A stretch of 64,000 nt of DNA from Thiohalocapsa sp. PB-PSB1 (GTDB lineage Bacteria > Pseudomonadota > Gammaproteobacteria > Chromatiales > Chromatiaceae): the NCBI GenBank assembly GCA_016745215.1, contig CP050890.1, forward strand, positions 3,720,001 through 3,784,000. The letters run 5' to 3'. How positions within the stretch are numbered: position 1 is the stretch's first letter; the number at the start of each line of letters is the position of its first letter. The translations under genes were made by a program, and so were the position numbers. Shown here one piece after another: positions 54,708 to 63,909 of the stretch. The notes under the pieces were generated by a model. It saw only the letters and a list, made by a program, of their open reading frames with translations, did no database searches and had not been told where the DNA came from.

Positions 54708-57107
54708 TCAATCAATGCGCGCCAATGGGCGGTACTGCAATCGGTAGAACATCTCCAGATAGCGTTTGGTCTCGGCCCGCTCCGCGTCGTTGAAATATTT
54801 CCAGAAACTGTAGATCCGCGACAAGGTCATCATGCGCTCAGAGTAGAGGCGCCAGGTGTAGCATTCGTCAATACGCGCCTGGGCAGCCTCGGAGAGCTCG
54901 TTCCAATAGCTCGGCTCCTGGGCGCAGCGGCGGAAGAAGGCCGCCATACGCTCGGCAGCCTCGAGCCCGTGGGTGGGGTCGATGTGAAATCCGGATACGC
55001 CGTCTTGGATGATTTCCAGCGGGCCGCCATAGCGGGTGGCGAAGGTCGGCAGGCCGCTGCTCATCGCCTCGATCACGGTGAGACCGAAGGCCTCGAACAA
55101 CGCCGGCTGCACAAAAGCACCACGCCGGTCGGCAAGCATTCGGTACATCTCACCGGCGATTTGTCTCTCCAGATGCAGCCCAAGCCAACGCACCTGGCCA
55201 TGTAGACCATGCAGATCGAATAAATGATGCAGACTGTCGATCTGCTCGCGTTCCTCGTCATTGTCGGCGGAGCCAGGGTCGATGTGGCCGGCGACCACCA
55301 ACAGATTGGCCTGCTCGCGCAATTCCGGGCTGCGGCCATACCAATCCACCAATCCAGGAACGTTTTTAATGCGTTCGAGCTTGGCCATCGTGAACAGCAG
55401 CGGTTTGTCCTGATCGGCGAGCAGACCGCGCGCGATCCCTGGGTGCTCGTCACCGAAGATCAGATCATCAATTTCCGGCTTCAGATGTAACAGACGGCGC
55501 TCGCTGTCGGCATAGGAAAAATAGATGTCCTCGTTGGCGCCCGGGGAGACGATGTTGAATTTGGGATCGTAGACATCGATACCGGCAACTACCCGGTAGA
55601 GCCCTGGCATCGTAAAATGCGCGTAGCTTTCATATTGTCCGACACTGTCTTTGGTGCCGGCAATCTCCTGGTAGGTGCTGGTGATGATGAAATCGGCATT
55701 GTTCATCGCGATCAGATCCGCGGTGAACTGGGCGGAAAAATGATAGCGCTCCTCGTTGTGGCGCCAGTAGAGGTCGGATAACAGGTTCTTGCTCTTTTCC
55801 AGCGCATGGGCGATGTTACACTGGCATACATCGAGTCGCTGAGCGATCAACGAGGCGACCAGATTGCCGTCGGAATTGTTGCCGATGATTAAATCCGGTC
55901 GATCGCCGATCTGCGCCAGTATTTCGCGTTCGGCATCCAATGCGTAACGCTCCAGATACGGCCAGATACGGAACCGCGAGATCCAGTGCGGGATGATTTC
56001 GCCGGCATCATTGCGAAACGGCACCCGCAGGATGACGGCATTGCGGGTGCCGGCGATGGGCTCTAGGCGCTGATTGGACATGCTGCCCTCGGCTTGCGGG
56101 ATCAAACGCGTCACCACCATCACGCGCGGTTCCAGAGCGATGCCTTGTTCCGCTAGGCGCTCGTGCATCTCGCGCTCCAGCGCGCGCACCTGATCGAGGA
56201 TATAGACGACCTGGCCGCCGGTATCCGGTCGGCCAAGTACCCTGGATTGTCCAAACCAGCCTTGCGGGGATAGGATCGCGATGGAGGAGATCATCGGCAC
56301 TCGGCTCAGGAATTGCTCCAGCGAATCCGGCGAAGGCTCCTCCAGCATATCCAGCAACAGGCCCATGGTATTGCGGATGCGGCCGGCGTCTTTGCCCCAG
56401 CCGGGCTCGAATCCCAATGCCCGCAGGTCGCCGATCAGCTCGTCGGCGGGCGTTTGCGGCGGACGACGGCGCAGCGGAATCAGTGCCTGGCGCAAGGCGC
56501 TGCGCAATTCCACGATGCTATTGATCGTATCGTTCAACAATAATCGCCGGCCGTTGCTGCTTTGCCTCTGGAGAAAATGCAACAGGCGCTGATCGCCATG
56601 GCTGATTGCCTCGAATAGCCGGTTTGCCAGATTACGATTCAAAAATTCCACGCCGCGACCGATCGAGGTCTCTTTGAGCAATTTTTCGCGTGAACGGTCG
56701 AAGGGTGCCATGTCGATCTCGAGGGTGAACGGGTCCTCCTGATCGCCGGTGGCCAAGTGCTCTTTAAAGGCCAGGTATTCCGATACCGACACCTGGTTCA
56801 GATGCATGGTCTCCAGATGAATGCGCAAATAGTATCGACGCGCGATGCGCAGACGCAGGGCTAAATAGACCCAAGCAGCATCAATGGCCGCCTCCTGACA
56901 TTGCAATAAGGCCTGGATCAGTGCCGAGTCGGCGATGGAGGCATCCTGTCGTCGTAGATAGACCACCGCGTCGCGCAGGTCGCTTTGCAGCAGGAAGGCG
57001 CGGCCCAGACCGATCAGATGATGCAAAATGCGGTGTGCCTGACTGCGCCGCTCGCTGACATGGACGGAGAGTGCAGCAATGAGAGTGCTCGGATCCTGGG
57101 CCTGCAT
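54708..57107 (-). CDS. Sucrose synthase
   Basis: 799 residues. ATG 57107 is preferred because TTGGAGGAACTCCAC lies directly upstream; 57131 and 57188 are longer alternatives. The N-terminal regulatory region (1-250) is followed by the GT4/GT-B core: RPDTGGQVVYILDQVRALER, HALEKSKNLLSDLYW, YQEIAGTKDSVGQYESYAHF, NIVSPGANEDIYFSYAD and FVQPALFEAFGLTVIEAMSS. It interconverts sucrose plus NDP with NDP-glucose plus fructose. Bacterial sucrose synthases are known in cyanobacteria and some proteobacteria. No sucrose-phosphate synthase is adjacent. Confidence 0.9.
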   Translation of the reverse strand: MQAQDPSTLIAALSVHVSERRSQAHRILHHLIGLGRAFLLQSDLRDAVVYLRRQDASIADSALIQALLQCQEAAIDAAWVYLALRLRIARRYYLRIHLETMHLNQVSVSEYLAFKEHLATGDQEDPFTLEIDMAPFDRSREKLLKETSIGRGVEFLNRNLANRLFEAISHGDQRLLHFLQRQSSNGRRLLLNDTINSIVELRSALRQALIPLRRRPPQTPADELIGDLRALGFEPGWGKDAGRIRNTMGLLLDMLEEPSPDSLEQFLSRVPMISSIAILSPQGWFGQSRVLGRPDTGGQVVYILDQVRALEREMHERLAEQGIALEPRVMVVTRLIPQAEGSMSNQRLEPIAGTRNAVILRVPFRNDAGEIIPHWISRFRIWPYLERYALDAEREILAQIGDRPDLIIGNNSDGNLVASLIAQRLDVCQCNIAHALEKSKNLLSDLYWRHNEERYHFSAQFTADLIAMNNADFIITSTYQEIAGTKDSVGQYESYAHFTMPGLYRVVAGIDVYDPKFNIVSPGANEDIYFSYADSERRLLHLKPEIDDLIFGDEHPGIARGLLADQDKPLLFTMAKLERIKNVPGLVDWYGRSPELREQANLLVVAGHIDPGSADNDEEREQIDSLHHLFDLHGLHGQVRWLGLHLERQIAGEMYRMLADRRGAFVQPALFEAFGLTVIEAMSSGLPTFATRYGGPLEIIQDGVSGFHIDPTHGLEAAERMAAFFRRCAQEPSYWNELSEAAQARIDECYTWRLYSERMMTLSRIYSFWKYFNDAERAETKRYLEMFYRLQYRPLARID

Positions 57108-57242
57108 GTGGAGTTCCTCCAACGTTGTCATGCCCGCATTCTCATGCCTGGGCGAGGGTGGTGTCAGCCTGCCTGTGATTTGCATCACCGAAGCTGATCA
57201 GTGGTGACTGAGGATGAGATTGATCCAAGGACAGCAGGGATC

Positions 57243-57605
57243 TCATTCGTAATCGATATAACCCGGATCATGCGGCGCGCCATCCAATGCGCTGTCCTCG
57301 GCTGGACGCCAGGTGATCACTTCCTCGATCTTGCGCGCCAATTCGAAATCCTTGTCCGTCACGCCGCCCGCGGAATGGGTCGATAGTTTGACGACCACCT
57401 GGGCATAGGACACCTCGAGATCCGGATGATGCCAGGCGGCCTCCGCGAGATGACCGACACTGTTGACCAGCATCAATGTGCTTTTCCAACCGCTGGTCTG
57501 GTATTTGCGGCGAATGCAGCCCTGTTCCAGGGACCAATGTGGAAGTTGCGTGGCCAGATACTGGGCGATCTCGGTTTCTGAATACAGTTTTTCTGTTGTC
57601 GTCAT
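57243..57605 (-). CDS. phhB: Pterin-4a-carbinolamine dehydratase
   Basis: 120 residues. The active-site motif of the family is seen in AEAAWHHPDLEVSYAQVVVK (HHP), with LSTHSAGGVTDKDFELARKI typical of the C-terminal half. It dehydrates 4a-hydroxytetrahydropterins. Its start overlaps the pabB stop, so the two leftward genes are co-translated; a link through pterin/folate metabolism is likely. Confidence 0.9.
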   Translation of the reverse strand: MTTTEKLYSETEIAQYLATQLPHWSLEQGCIRRKYQTSGWKSTLMLVNSVGHLAEAAWHHPDLEVSYAQVVVKLSTHSAGGVTDKDFELARKIEEVITWRPAEDSALDGAPHDPGYIDYE

Positions 57606-59074
57606 CGCGGTAGGCTCCTCGTTGAAATTTGGCGCAGAGATCGATTCGAGCGCGCTCTGGGGTGATGCATGGTGAGTACATCAGCCGATTCTTTGCTTTC
57701 GAGCAGGCGCAGCATGGCGTGCGCCTTGTCGAAGGTCTCCTGGTATTCGGCATCGGCGTCGGAATCATGAACGATACCACCGCCAGCCCAGCAGCGAATC
57801 ACTGCATCGCTATAGACAAGGGTTCGGATAGCAATGCTGCTGTCCATGGCACCGTCAAAGCCGATATAGCCGATGGCGCCGCAATAGATACCCCGCCGAT
57901 GCGGTTCCAGGGCTTCGATGATCTGCATAGCGCGGATCTTGGGTGCACCCGTGATGGAACCACCAGGAAAACAAGCGCGCAATAAACTGGTGGCATCCTG
58001 TTCCGAGCGCAAATTGCCAGTAATGGTGCTGACTAAATGATGCACGCCGGCATAGCTCTCGAGCGCGAACAACCTCGGCACCCGTATGCTGCCAGGAATG
58101 CAAACGCGCCCAAGATCATTCCGCAACAGATCGACGATCATGAGGTTCTCAGCCCGGTCTTTTGCGCTGCGTGACAATTCCATGGCCAGCAATGCATCCG
58201 AGTCCGGACATTGTCCGCGCGGGCGCGTACCCTTGATGGGAGAGGTCTCGACATGGCCAGCGCGAAGCTTCAAAAAGCGCTCCGGCGATGAGCTTAGCAC
58301 CTGCGCATAGGGAGTAACTAGATAGGCGGAGAATGGGGCCGGATTGAGGCGTCTTAGTTCTCTGTAGCCATACCAGGGATCACCCCCGGCCGGCGCGGCA
58401 AAACGCTGCGCCAGATTCACCTGGTAGCAGTCGCCGTTACGAATGTAGTGCTGGATGCGGCGGAAAGCCGCATGATATTCAGCGCGCGTCATGTTCGCAT
58501 GCGCACTGGCGTGCACGCGAAAAGTCCACTGCCTTGGCCGGACAGGCGTGACGCTGAACAAGTCGATCAGATCTTGCCATCGCCCCAGCGTGCTCGGGTC
58601 GCGGCATGCACTGACCAACCGAGTGCGGCGCTCCAGGTGATCGACGATCAGCGCCCAGTCGTAGAGGCCGATGGCCATGTCCGGGATCTGCTCTACATCC
58701 TTTGCCAGTACCGGCAAAGGTTCGATACGTCGCCCCAGATCATAGCCGAACCACCCGATCGCCCCGCCGCAGAAGGGGAGATCGGAAACAGCTTCGCCGA
58801 CGCCGCCGAGTTGCTCGCGTAGCAACGCAAACGGGTCTTGCATTGACAGCCGGCAACGATGCTGGCTGCGAATCTCGGTCTGGCCGCCGCGCGTGACGAG
58901 AGTAAGATAGGGATCGGCGGCAAGCAGATCGTAGCGGCCTTGTGCACAGCGTGGTCGGCCGCTGTCGAGGAATACCGCCCAGGGCCGGTGAGCGATGGGC
59001 TCGAACAGCAATTCGCTATCAGCGTGATAGGGGAGTTCAACAATGATCGGCATGCTCGCCATGATCGGTTCCAC
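57602..59074 (-). CDS. pabB: Aminodeoxychorismate synthase component I PabB
   Basis: 490 residues. The chorismate-binding core shows SSSPERFLKLRAGHVETSPI with PIKGTRPRG (the PIKGT lysine that defines PabB rather than TrpE), ENLMIVDLLRNDLGRVC, FPGGSITGAPKIRAMQIIEA and RCWAGGGIVHDSDADAEYQE. It makes 4-amino-4-deoxychorismate for folate. The upstream ATG at 59074 or the ATG at 59062 may start it. Confidence 0.95.
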   Translation of the reverse strand: MEPIMASMPIIVELPYHADSELLFEPIAHRPWAVFLDSGRPRCAQGRYDLLAADPYLTLVTRGGQTEIRSQHRCRLSMQDPFALLREQLGGVGEAVSDLPFCGGAIGWFGYDLGRRIEPLPVLAKDVEQIPDMAIGLYDWALIVDHLERRTRLVSACRDPSTLGRWQDLIDLFSVTPVRPRQWTFRVHASAHANMTRAEYHAAFRRIQHYIRNGDCYQVNLAQRFAAPAGGDPWYGYRELRRLNPAPFSAYLVTPYAQVLSSSPERFLKLRAGHVETSPIKGTRPRGQCPDSDALLAMELSRSAKDRAENLMIVDLLRNDLGRVCIPGSIRVPRLFALESYAGVHHLVSTITGNLRSEQDATSLLRACFPGGSITGAPKIRAMQIIEALEPHRRGIYCGAIGYIGFDGAMDSSIAIRTLVYSDAVIRCWAGGGIVHDSDADAEYQETFDKAHAMLRLLESKESADVLTMHHPRARSNRSLRQISTRSLPR

Positions 59075-59158
59075 TCAGGCTTAAACCAACCTTTATCGCA
59101 GGCTCGCAATCGATGATGGCGTTGGCAGCTGCTTACATCTGGATCGACATCTCACGAC

Positions 59159-59851
59159 TCATGCCGAGATTAGGGTTTTCTCATAGACCCGCGTGATCCG
59201 AAATCCATTCCAAATATAGGATAGATGCGGCCCTTGGCGGGGGATGCTGACGGCTGGCGGTCGCAAAGCTGCCAGGCATTCGCCTTGCGGATCGCGAACC
59301 GAGCGGTAGGCGATGCCCCAAGAGCGCAGTGCTCGCATGTGCTTGCCGAAGTCCTGAGCTGCTCGCCAGTCGTTCGGGTCGTGCAGATCGTCGTATTGGG
59401 TGTCGCGGATATCGTGCAACGGCTTGACCAGTTCGCCGATATAGACCCGCATATCGATCTCACCGGGATCTTCTTGGGTGTAGGCCAGAAATCGAGCGCG
59501 ATGATACTTGGTTTCTGCGATGGCGGTGCTCAAGTCCCTGGCTGCATAGTAGATGCCGAAACTGCCGTCGCTGAAACGGCTTTCGACACCGATGTGAGTG
59601 AATGCTGCCATCACTGGTGTCGCACCTGGGCCGCTGACGCGATCCTCGGGATCGACCAAGCTGATATCGCCGGCCTCGTCGCGTAGGCGGTCGTTTGTCA
59701 GCCCTTCGATGTAAAACAATTCCTCCATGAATTCCGGCTCCACCAGCGTCTCGAACAAGTCGATCGGAGGATATGCCGAAGGTACGATGCGGTACTGTTG
59801 CCGCCATCCTGGGTGGCATAGCGTCGGCATCATCGTGCTATTGATCGGCAT
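59159..59851 (-). CDS. RES-domain toxin
   Basis: 230 residues. RIVPSAYPPIDLFE at the start, GSFGIYYAARDLSTAIAETK at about 97-116 and RVYIGELVKPLHDI follow the RES pattern, with the R, Y and E residues of the ADP-ribosyltransferase-like fold. RES toxins degrade NAD+ by phosphorolysis or hydrolysis. The partner antitoxin lies 137 bp upstream on the same strand; this gap is wide for a toxin-antitoxin operon. Confidence 0.85.
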   Translation of the reverse strand: MPINSTMMPTLCHPGWRQQYRIVPSAYPPIDLFETLVEPEFMEELFYIEGLTNDRLRDEAGDISLVDPEDRVSGPGATPVMAAFTHIGVESRFSDGSFGIYYAARDLSTAIAETKYHRARFLAYTQEDPGEIDMRVYIGELVKPLHDIRDTQYDDLHDPNDWRAAQDFGKHMRALRSWGIAYRSVRDPQGECLAALRPPAVSIPRQGPHLSYIWNGFRITRVYEKTLISA

Positions 59852-59988
59852 GGGTTTGGATCGCCTTAAGAGCGCTGCTGCGCATTTGGGACAACTGAAG
59901 TTCGGATATCCGGTGAAACGGGGCAGCAGGTTGCCGGATGTGGCTCCCTGGCCAAATCCATGGCTTTAGGCGGTGGTTGCAACATAGT

Positions 59989-60393
59989 CTACAGGCCGCG
60001 TTGCGCATCGAGAAACCGCCGCACATCAGCCAAATCGACTAGGCTGCCACCGAGCATGCGGTCGAGTGCCGAGCGTCCATGAAAGGGTTGCGCCCTATTC
60101 GGTTTCTTTATCCATTCGTCGGCAGCGCGCGGAGAGGGCAACAGAAGGTTCAATGCCTTTGCGATACCCAGCAGATAACTGATGCGCTCCAGCACATCGC
60201 GGCTCAGCCGGCGCGCGGTTCGCTCCGCTTTCCATTTGAAAAAGGTCGACTCCGGGGGACTGCCGAGAAGAATCCGCTCCTGCGCAGCGCTCAGCTTCCA
60301 GCGCGCGGACAGGTTGAAAAATGCCTGTAGTGCCGCGCTTGACACACGTTGTGGATCAAAACCCGGCTGTTGGGGGTAAGGGACTACACGCAT
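59989..60393 (-). CDS. Xre/MbcA/ParS-type (DUF2384) antitoxin
   Basis: 134 residues. FFNLSARWKLSAAQERILLG with ESTFFKWK is the HTH part, and YLLGIAKALNLLLPSPRAAD followed by WIKKPNRAQPFHGRSALDRM is the toxin-binding DUF2384 end. It should neutralise the RES toxin and repress the pair. Confidence 0.9.
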   Translation of the reverse strand: MRVVPYPQQPGFDPQRVSSAALQAFFNLSARWKLSAAQERILLGSPPESTFFKWKAERTARRLSRDVLERISYLLGIAKALNLLLPSPRAADEWIKKPNRAQPFHGRSALDRMLGGSLVDLADVRRFLDAQRGL

Positions 60394-60426
60394 TGCTTGA
60401 TCTCGAACTGGAGTGATTGCAGTATA

Positions 60427-60442
60427 ACTCTTAATTGAGAGT
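60427..60442. promoter_or_regulatory. Palindrome upstream of the RES-Xre pair, likely operator
   Basis: ACTCTTAATTGAGAGT is a 16-bp inverted repeat (ACTCT...AGAGT around TAATTG) 34 bp before the antitoxin start, with TATAACT-type sequence beside it. It is a good candidate for the autoregulatory site of the antitoxin. Confidence 0.5.
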
Positions 60443-60811
60443 AGACGCTGAGGTGGGGAAGTGCAAGCCTACTACTCCGAGTCCTCGAGCCGGAGAATCG
60501 AGACCGGAAATCCTCGGGAATGAAACCTCAGGCATGAAGTTTCAGAATAGAAGTCTCCTGGATGCGAACCAATATACGATTAAGCAAAGTCAAGCAAACA
60601 ACCGGGATATTCCCATAGCCAGATTGGCGCAGCGAAATCGGACGCCGGCGTCATCTGTGATCGAGATCGAAAAAACATCATGTCTCGCATTGGCTGCGTC
60701 GCCTGGGTTATCGGCGGGTTGCGAGTCTCGACGGAGAATTCAACGTCCGGCATGAAGTCGATTGCTTGTCGCACGAGCCAGTCGATTGCGCCGAATATCG
60801 CCTTCCTCGAG
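60443..60811. other. Stretch without a recognised gene
   Basis: A plus-strand frame of 106 codons (60435-60755) and a minus-strand one (60580-60870) lack ribosome sites and family features. A minus-strand piece (RKAIFGAIDWLVRQAIDFMP) could be a remnant of an unknown gene. Confidence 0.35.
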
Positions 60812-61338
60812 TCTTGGTAGCGGTCCATGAATAACCTATACCACGCTATCCAGACATCGGCGGAGTGCAATCGGGGTCGGGGTCGCTATCGGAATCGGAA
60901 TCGAGAGAGAAAACGCCATACGCCCTATGCCATTCGGCCATGAGAAGCTCGACGTCTAGCGTGCGGCCATCGAGTCTGTCGGCTGGGCCTGGCGCGACTG
61001 CGAGCATGTGATAAGGACAGCGTAACGCGAAGGATCAACGCCTGTGCGCATCGTAGGCGCGCATCGCAGGCCATCGCGCTGAACATTGCCGAGGGTAACG
61101 GCAAAGCGACGAGCGGGAATCGACGCTGGTAGCAAGCAAAAGGCACTGCTCGATCGTAGTATGGCCATGCTCACGAAGCTCGGACAGCGTGGCGACGCGG
61201 TCAGCGAGGAGCTTGGCGGATATCGGGTTGGTCAGTTCGATACCGACGCCGATACCGACGCCGATAGCGGTAGCGAATGAGTCGGCAGGCGACACCCAGG
61301 CCAAAAACCTGTTTAGCTTGTTTCTGCACCATCACTTA
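60812..61338. repeat. Dispersed IVP repeat, copy 3 (longest)
   Basis: 527 bp, with the left and right ends shared with the copies at 38.1 and 54.1 kb. It is the only one that retains most of the central ORF. It also has GATACCGACGCC microsatellite units near 61240-61265. Confidence 0.85.
60927..61280 (+). pseudogene. Four-helix-bundle (23S rRNA intervening-sequence-type) protein, decayed
   Basis: MPFGHEKLDV opens the ORF, followed at once by TAG. In the next frame the family hallmark QAIALNIAEGNGKATSGNRR is found, and after a deletion of the ARGSA.EC segment come ALLDRSMAMLTKLGQRGDAV and an Asp-rich tail. Such proteins are coded in rRNA intervening sequences and are related to the Avd proteins of diversity-generating retroelements. 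Stops, a frameshift and the deletion make this copy dead. Confidence 0.75.
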
Positions 61339-61364
61339 TTGCCACCAATCCACAGGAGCCGCCC

Positions 61365-62645
61365 ATGGCGCGCATCAAACTCAGTTTCGAGAATACCGAG
61401 GGTCATACATTGGCCGGTTTGTTGGAGACACCGCCGGAGCATGTTCAAACCCTGAGCTATGCCTTGTTTGCGCACTGTTTCACATGTGGCAAAGACATCG
61501 CCGCGGCATCGCGCATCAGCCGCGCGCTGGCGGCGCGTGGCATCGCTGTGTTGCGCTTCGACTTCACCGGCCTTGGCAACAGCGATGGCGATTTTGCTAA
61601 CACCAATTTCACCTCCAATGTGCAGGATCTGATCGCCGCCGCACGCGCGCTGGAGCAGCACGCTCAGGCGCCTGCATTACTCATTGGTCATAGTCTGGGT
61701 GGTGCGGCGGTGCTGGTGGCCGCACAACAGTTAGCCTGCGTCCAGGCAGTGGTGACCATCGCCGCGCCGGCCACTCCGGGGCATGTTCAGCATTTATTCA
61801 GCGGCGCCCGCGACGAGTTGGAGCGCACCGGCGAGGCAGAACTGAAGCTGGGCCAGCGACAGTTCCGGGTGCGTCGGCAGTTCCTCGACGATCTGCGCCA
61901 ATATGGCGATCCAGAGCACATCCGTCGGCTGAAACGCGCCTTACTCATCTTTCATTCGCCAACGGATGAGATCGTGTCGATCGAGGAGGCGGCCATGATC
62001 TACCAAGCCGCGCTCCATCCGAAGAGCTTCATCTCGCTGGCCGGTGCGGATCATTTGTTGAGCAGGAAGGAAGACTCGGAATACGTCGCCGAGACCTTGG
62101 TCGCCTGGGCTGGGCGCTATCTCAGTACGCTTGGCACCGAGACCGACGCCGCTGCCGACAGCGCGCCGGCGCTCGAGCAGGGAGAGGTGTTGATTACAGA
62201 ACGTGATCGACACTTCCTGCGTGGCCTACATACTCGGAATCACCAGCTATTGGCCGATGAACCAAAAGCTGCCGGTGGTTCCGATTTGGGGCCATCCCCT
62301 TATGATCTGCTGTTGATGGCTCTTGGCGCCTGTACCTCTATGACCATCCGCATGTATGCCGAACACAAGCGCCTGGCGCTGGACGATATCGAGGTGCGGC
62401 TACGCCATGAGCGGGTACATGCCGCCGACTGTGATGCAGATTGCGATGAAACTGCAACAAAGACCGGCAAGATCGAGCGTATTCGGCGCCATATCGAACT
62501 GAAGGGCGATCTCAGCGACGCGCAGCGCGCGCGTCTGCTTGCCATCGCCGATCGCTGCCCGGTGCATCGTACTTTACAGGCGCACCCGCACATCATCACC
62601 GCAGCAGGCTCGCTCGCGGACAAGCCCCCTGGCGGCGAAGCTTGA
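61365..62645 (+). CDS. Alpha/beta hydrolase-OsmC fusion protein
   Basis: 426 residues. Residues 1-255 are an alpha/beta hydrolase, with the nucleophile elbow GHSLGG (about 109-114) and FDFTGLGNSDG. Residues 280-420 are an OsmC-like peroxide-handling domain, with the two redox cysteines in LGACTSMTIRMYAEHK and ADRCPVHRTL. This two-domain order is a known family in proteobacteria; its substrate is not established. It overlaps the next gene by 4 bp. Confidence 0.9.
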   Translation: MARIKLSFENTEGHTLAGLLETPPEHVQTLSYALFAHCFTCGKDIAAASRISRALAARGIAVLRFDFTGLGNSDGDFANTNFTSNVQDLIAAARALEQHAQAPALLIGHSLGGAAVLVAAQQLACVQAVVTIAAPATPGHVQHLFSGARDELERTGEAELKLGQRQFRVRRQFLDDLRQYGDPEHIRRLKRALLIFHSPTDEIVSIEEAAMIYQAALHPKSFISLAGADHLLSRKEDSEYVAETLVAWAGRYLSTLGTETDAAADSAPALEQGEVLITERDRHFLRGLHTRNHQLLADEPKAAGGSDLGPSPYDLLLMALGACTSMTIRMYAEHKRLALDDIEVRLRHERVHAADCDADCDETATKTGKIERIRRHIELKGDLSDAQRARLLAIADRCPVHRTLQAHPHIITAAGSLADKPPGGEA

Positions 62646-63907
62646 ACGCCCGCATCACAACGTCCGCGACCCCGCATCCGCGGCTGCTGCTGGTTCTGGG
62701 ACTGCTGTCGGCGCTAACACCGTTCGCCATCGATATGTATCTGCCGAGCATCCCCAGTATTGCGCGGGATCTTGACGCAGACATCGCGCTGGCGCAACTC
62801 AGCGTGACCGTGTATCTAGGAGTTTTTGCAGCGGCGCAGTTATTGCTCGGTCCCTTGTCAGATGTCTTCGGACGGCGCCGGATCATCGCCGCCGGGCTGA
62901 TGTTATTTGCCGGTGCGGCCATCGGCTGCGCGTTCGCACCGAATATGCCGTCCTTACTTGTGGCGCGCGTATTGCAGGCCATTGGCGGTGCTGCGGTGGC
63001 GGTGAGCATACCGGCATTGGTGCGCGATCTGTTCGAACGCAACGACTACGCGCGCGTCATGGGGCTAGTGATGCTGGTGATGGCCGTGGCTCCGCTGCTT
63101 GCGCCAAGCCTAGGCGGGCTGATCATTCTCTATCTGAGCTGGCGCTGGGTATTCGCCGCATTGTTGGCGATCACCTTGCTAGCCGCTCTTGCGTTCTTCC
63201 ATGTGGTACCCGAGACCTTGCCCAGCGAACGCCGACACCGGCTCGAGCCGCTTGCCATCCTCAGCAACTATGGCCTGTTGCTGCGCCATTGGCCAGCCTT
63301 GGGCTATTTACTGACCGGCATGGCCAGCTTTGGCGGCATCATGATTTTTGTTGTCACCTCTCCCTATGTCTATATCGAATTACTCGGCGTACCCGAGGTC
63401 TGGTTTGGCCCTCTGTTCGGTGTCAACATTCTCGCCGTGATGTTGGTTTCTTTTCTGAATTCGAGGCTGGTGCCTCGCTATGGCGCCGAGCGGTTGTTGC
63501 GGATCGGACTCAGCGCGCAATGCGCCTTCGCGCTGTGGCTGTTGGTCCTGGCCTGGCTGCCACAGCCTTCCCTGTTGGCGATTGTATTCGCCGTGTGCGC
63601 CTACTTCGGCATGGCAGGTCTGGTGCTCGGTAATGCGCTGGCCGGCTTCATGGCCTACTTTTCGCATATGGCCGGTACCGCATCGGCATTTTCCGGCGCC
63701 GCGCGTTTCGGCTTTGGTGCATTGGCGGGCTCCGCGGTGAGTCTATTGCATAATGACAGTGCATTACCTCTTTTATTGGGTATCGCTTGTTGTGGGCTGT
63801 TGGCCGTGACCTGCTATGTTCTGCTGGCCTGCACCACCGAAGCAGCATCTACCTCGAAACTGGCGGTGACGAAACCACTTGACGGCCGCTCCGTGCCCGA
63901 ACGCTGA
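62642..63907 (+). CDS. Bcr/CflA-family drug efflux MFS transporter
   Basis: 421 residues, TTG start overlapping the upstream stop (TTGA). Twelve membrane segments; LLSALTPFAIDMYLPSIPSI is the DHA1 start and GPLSDVFGRRRIIAAGL the loop 2-3 MFS motif, with QAIGGAAVAVSIPALVRDLF typical of Bcr/CflA. It exports drugs such as bicyclomycin in known members. It is translationally coupled to the hydrolase-OsmC gene. Confidence 0.9.
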   Translation: MNARITTSATPHPRLLLVLGLLSALTPFAIDMYLPSIPSIARDLDADIALAQLSVTVYLGVFAAAQLLLGPLSDVFGRRRIIAAGLMLFAGAAIGCAFAPNMPSLLVARVLQAIGGAAVAVSIPALVRDLFERNDYARVMGLVMLVMAVAPLLAPSLGGLIILYLSWRWVFAALLAITLLAALAFFHVVPETLPSERRHRLEPLAILSNYGLLLRHWPALGYLLTGMASFGGIMIFVVTSPYVYIELLGVPEVWFGPLFGVNILAVMLVSFLNSRLVPRYGAERLLRIGLSAQCAFALWLLVLAWLPQPSLLAIVFAVCAYFGMAGLVLGNALAGFMAYFSHMAGTASAFSGAARFGFGALAGSAVSLLHNDSALPLLLGIACCGLLAVTCYVLLACTTEAASTSKLAVTKPLDGRSVPER

Positions 63908-63909
63908 CC

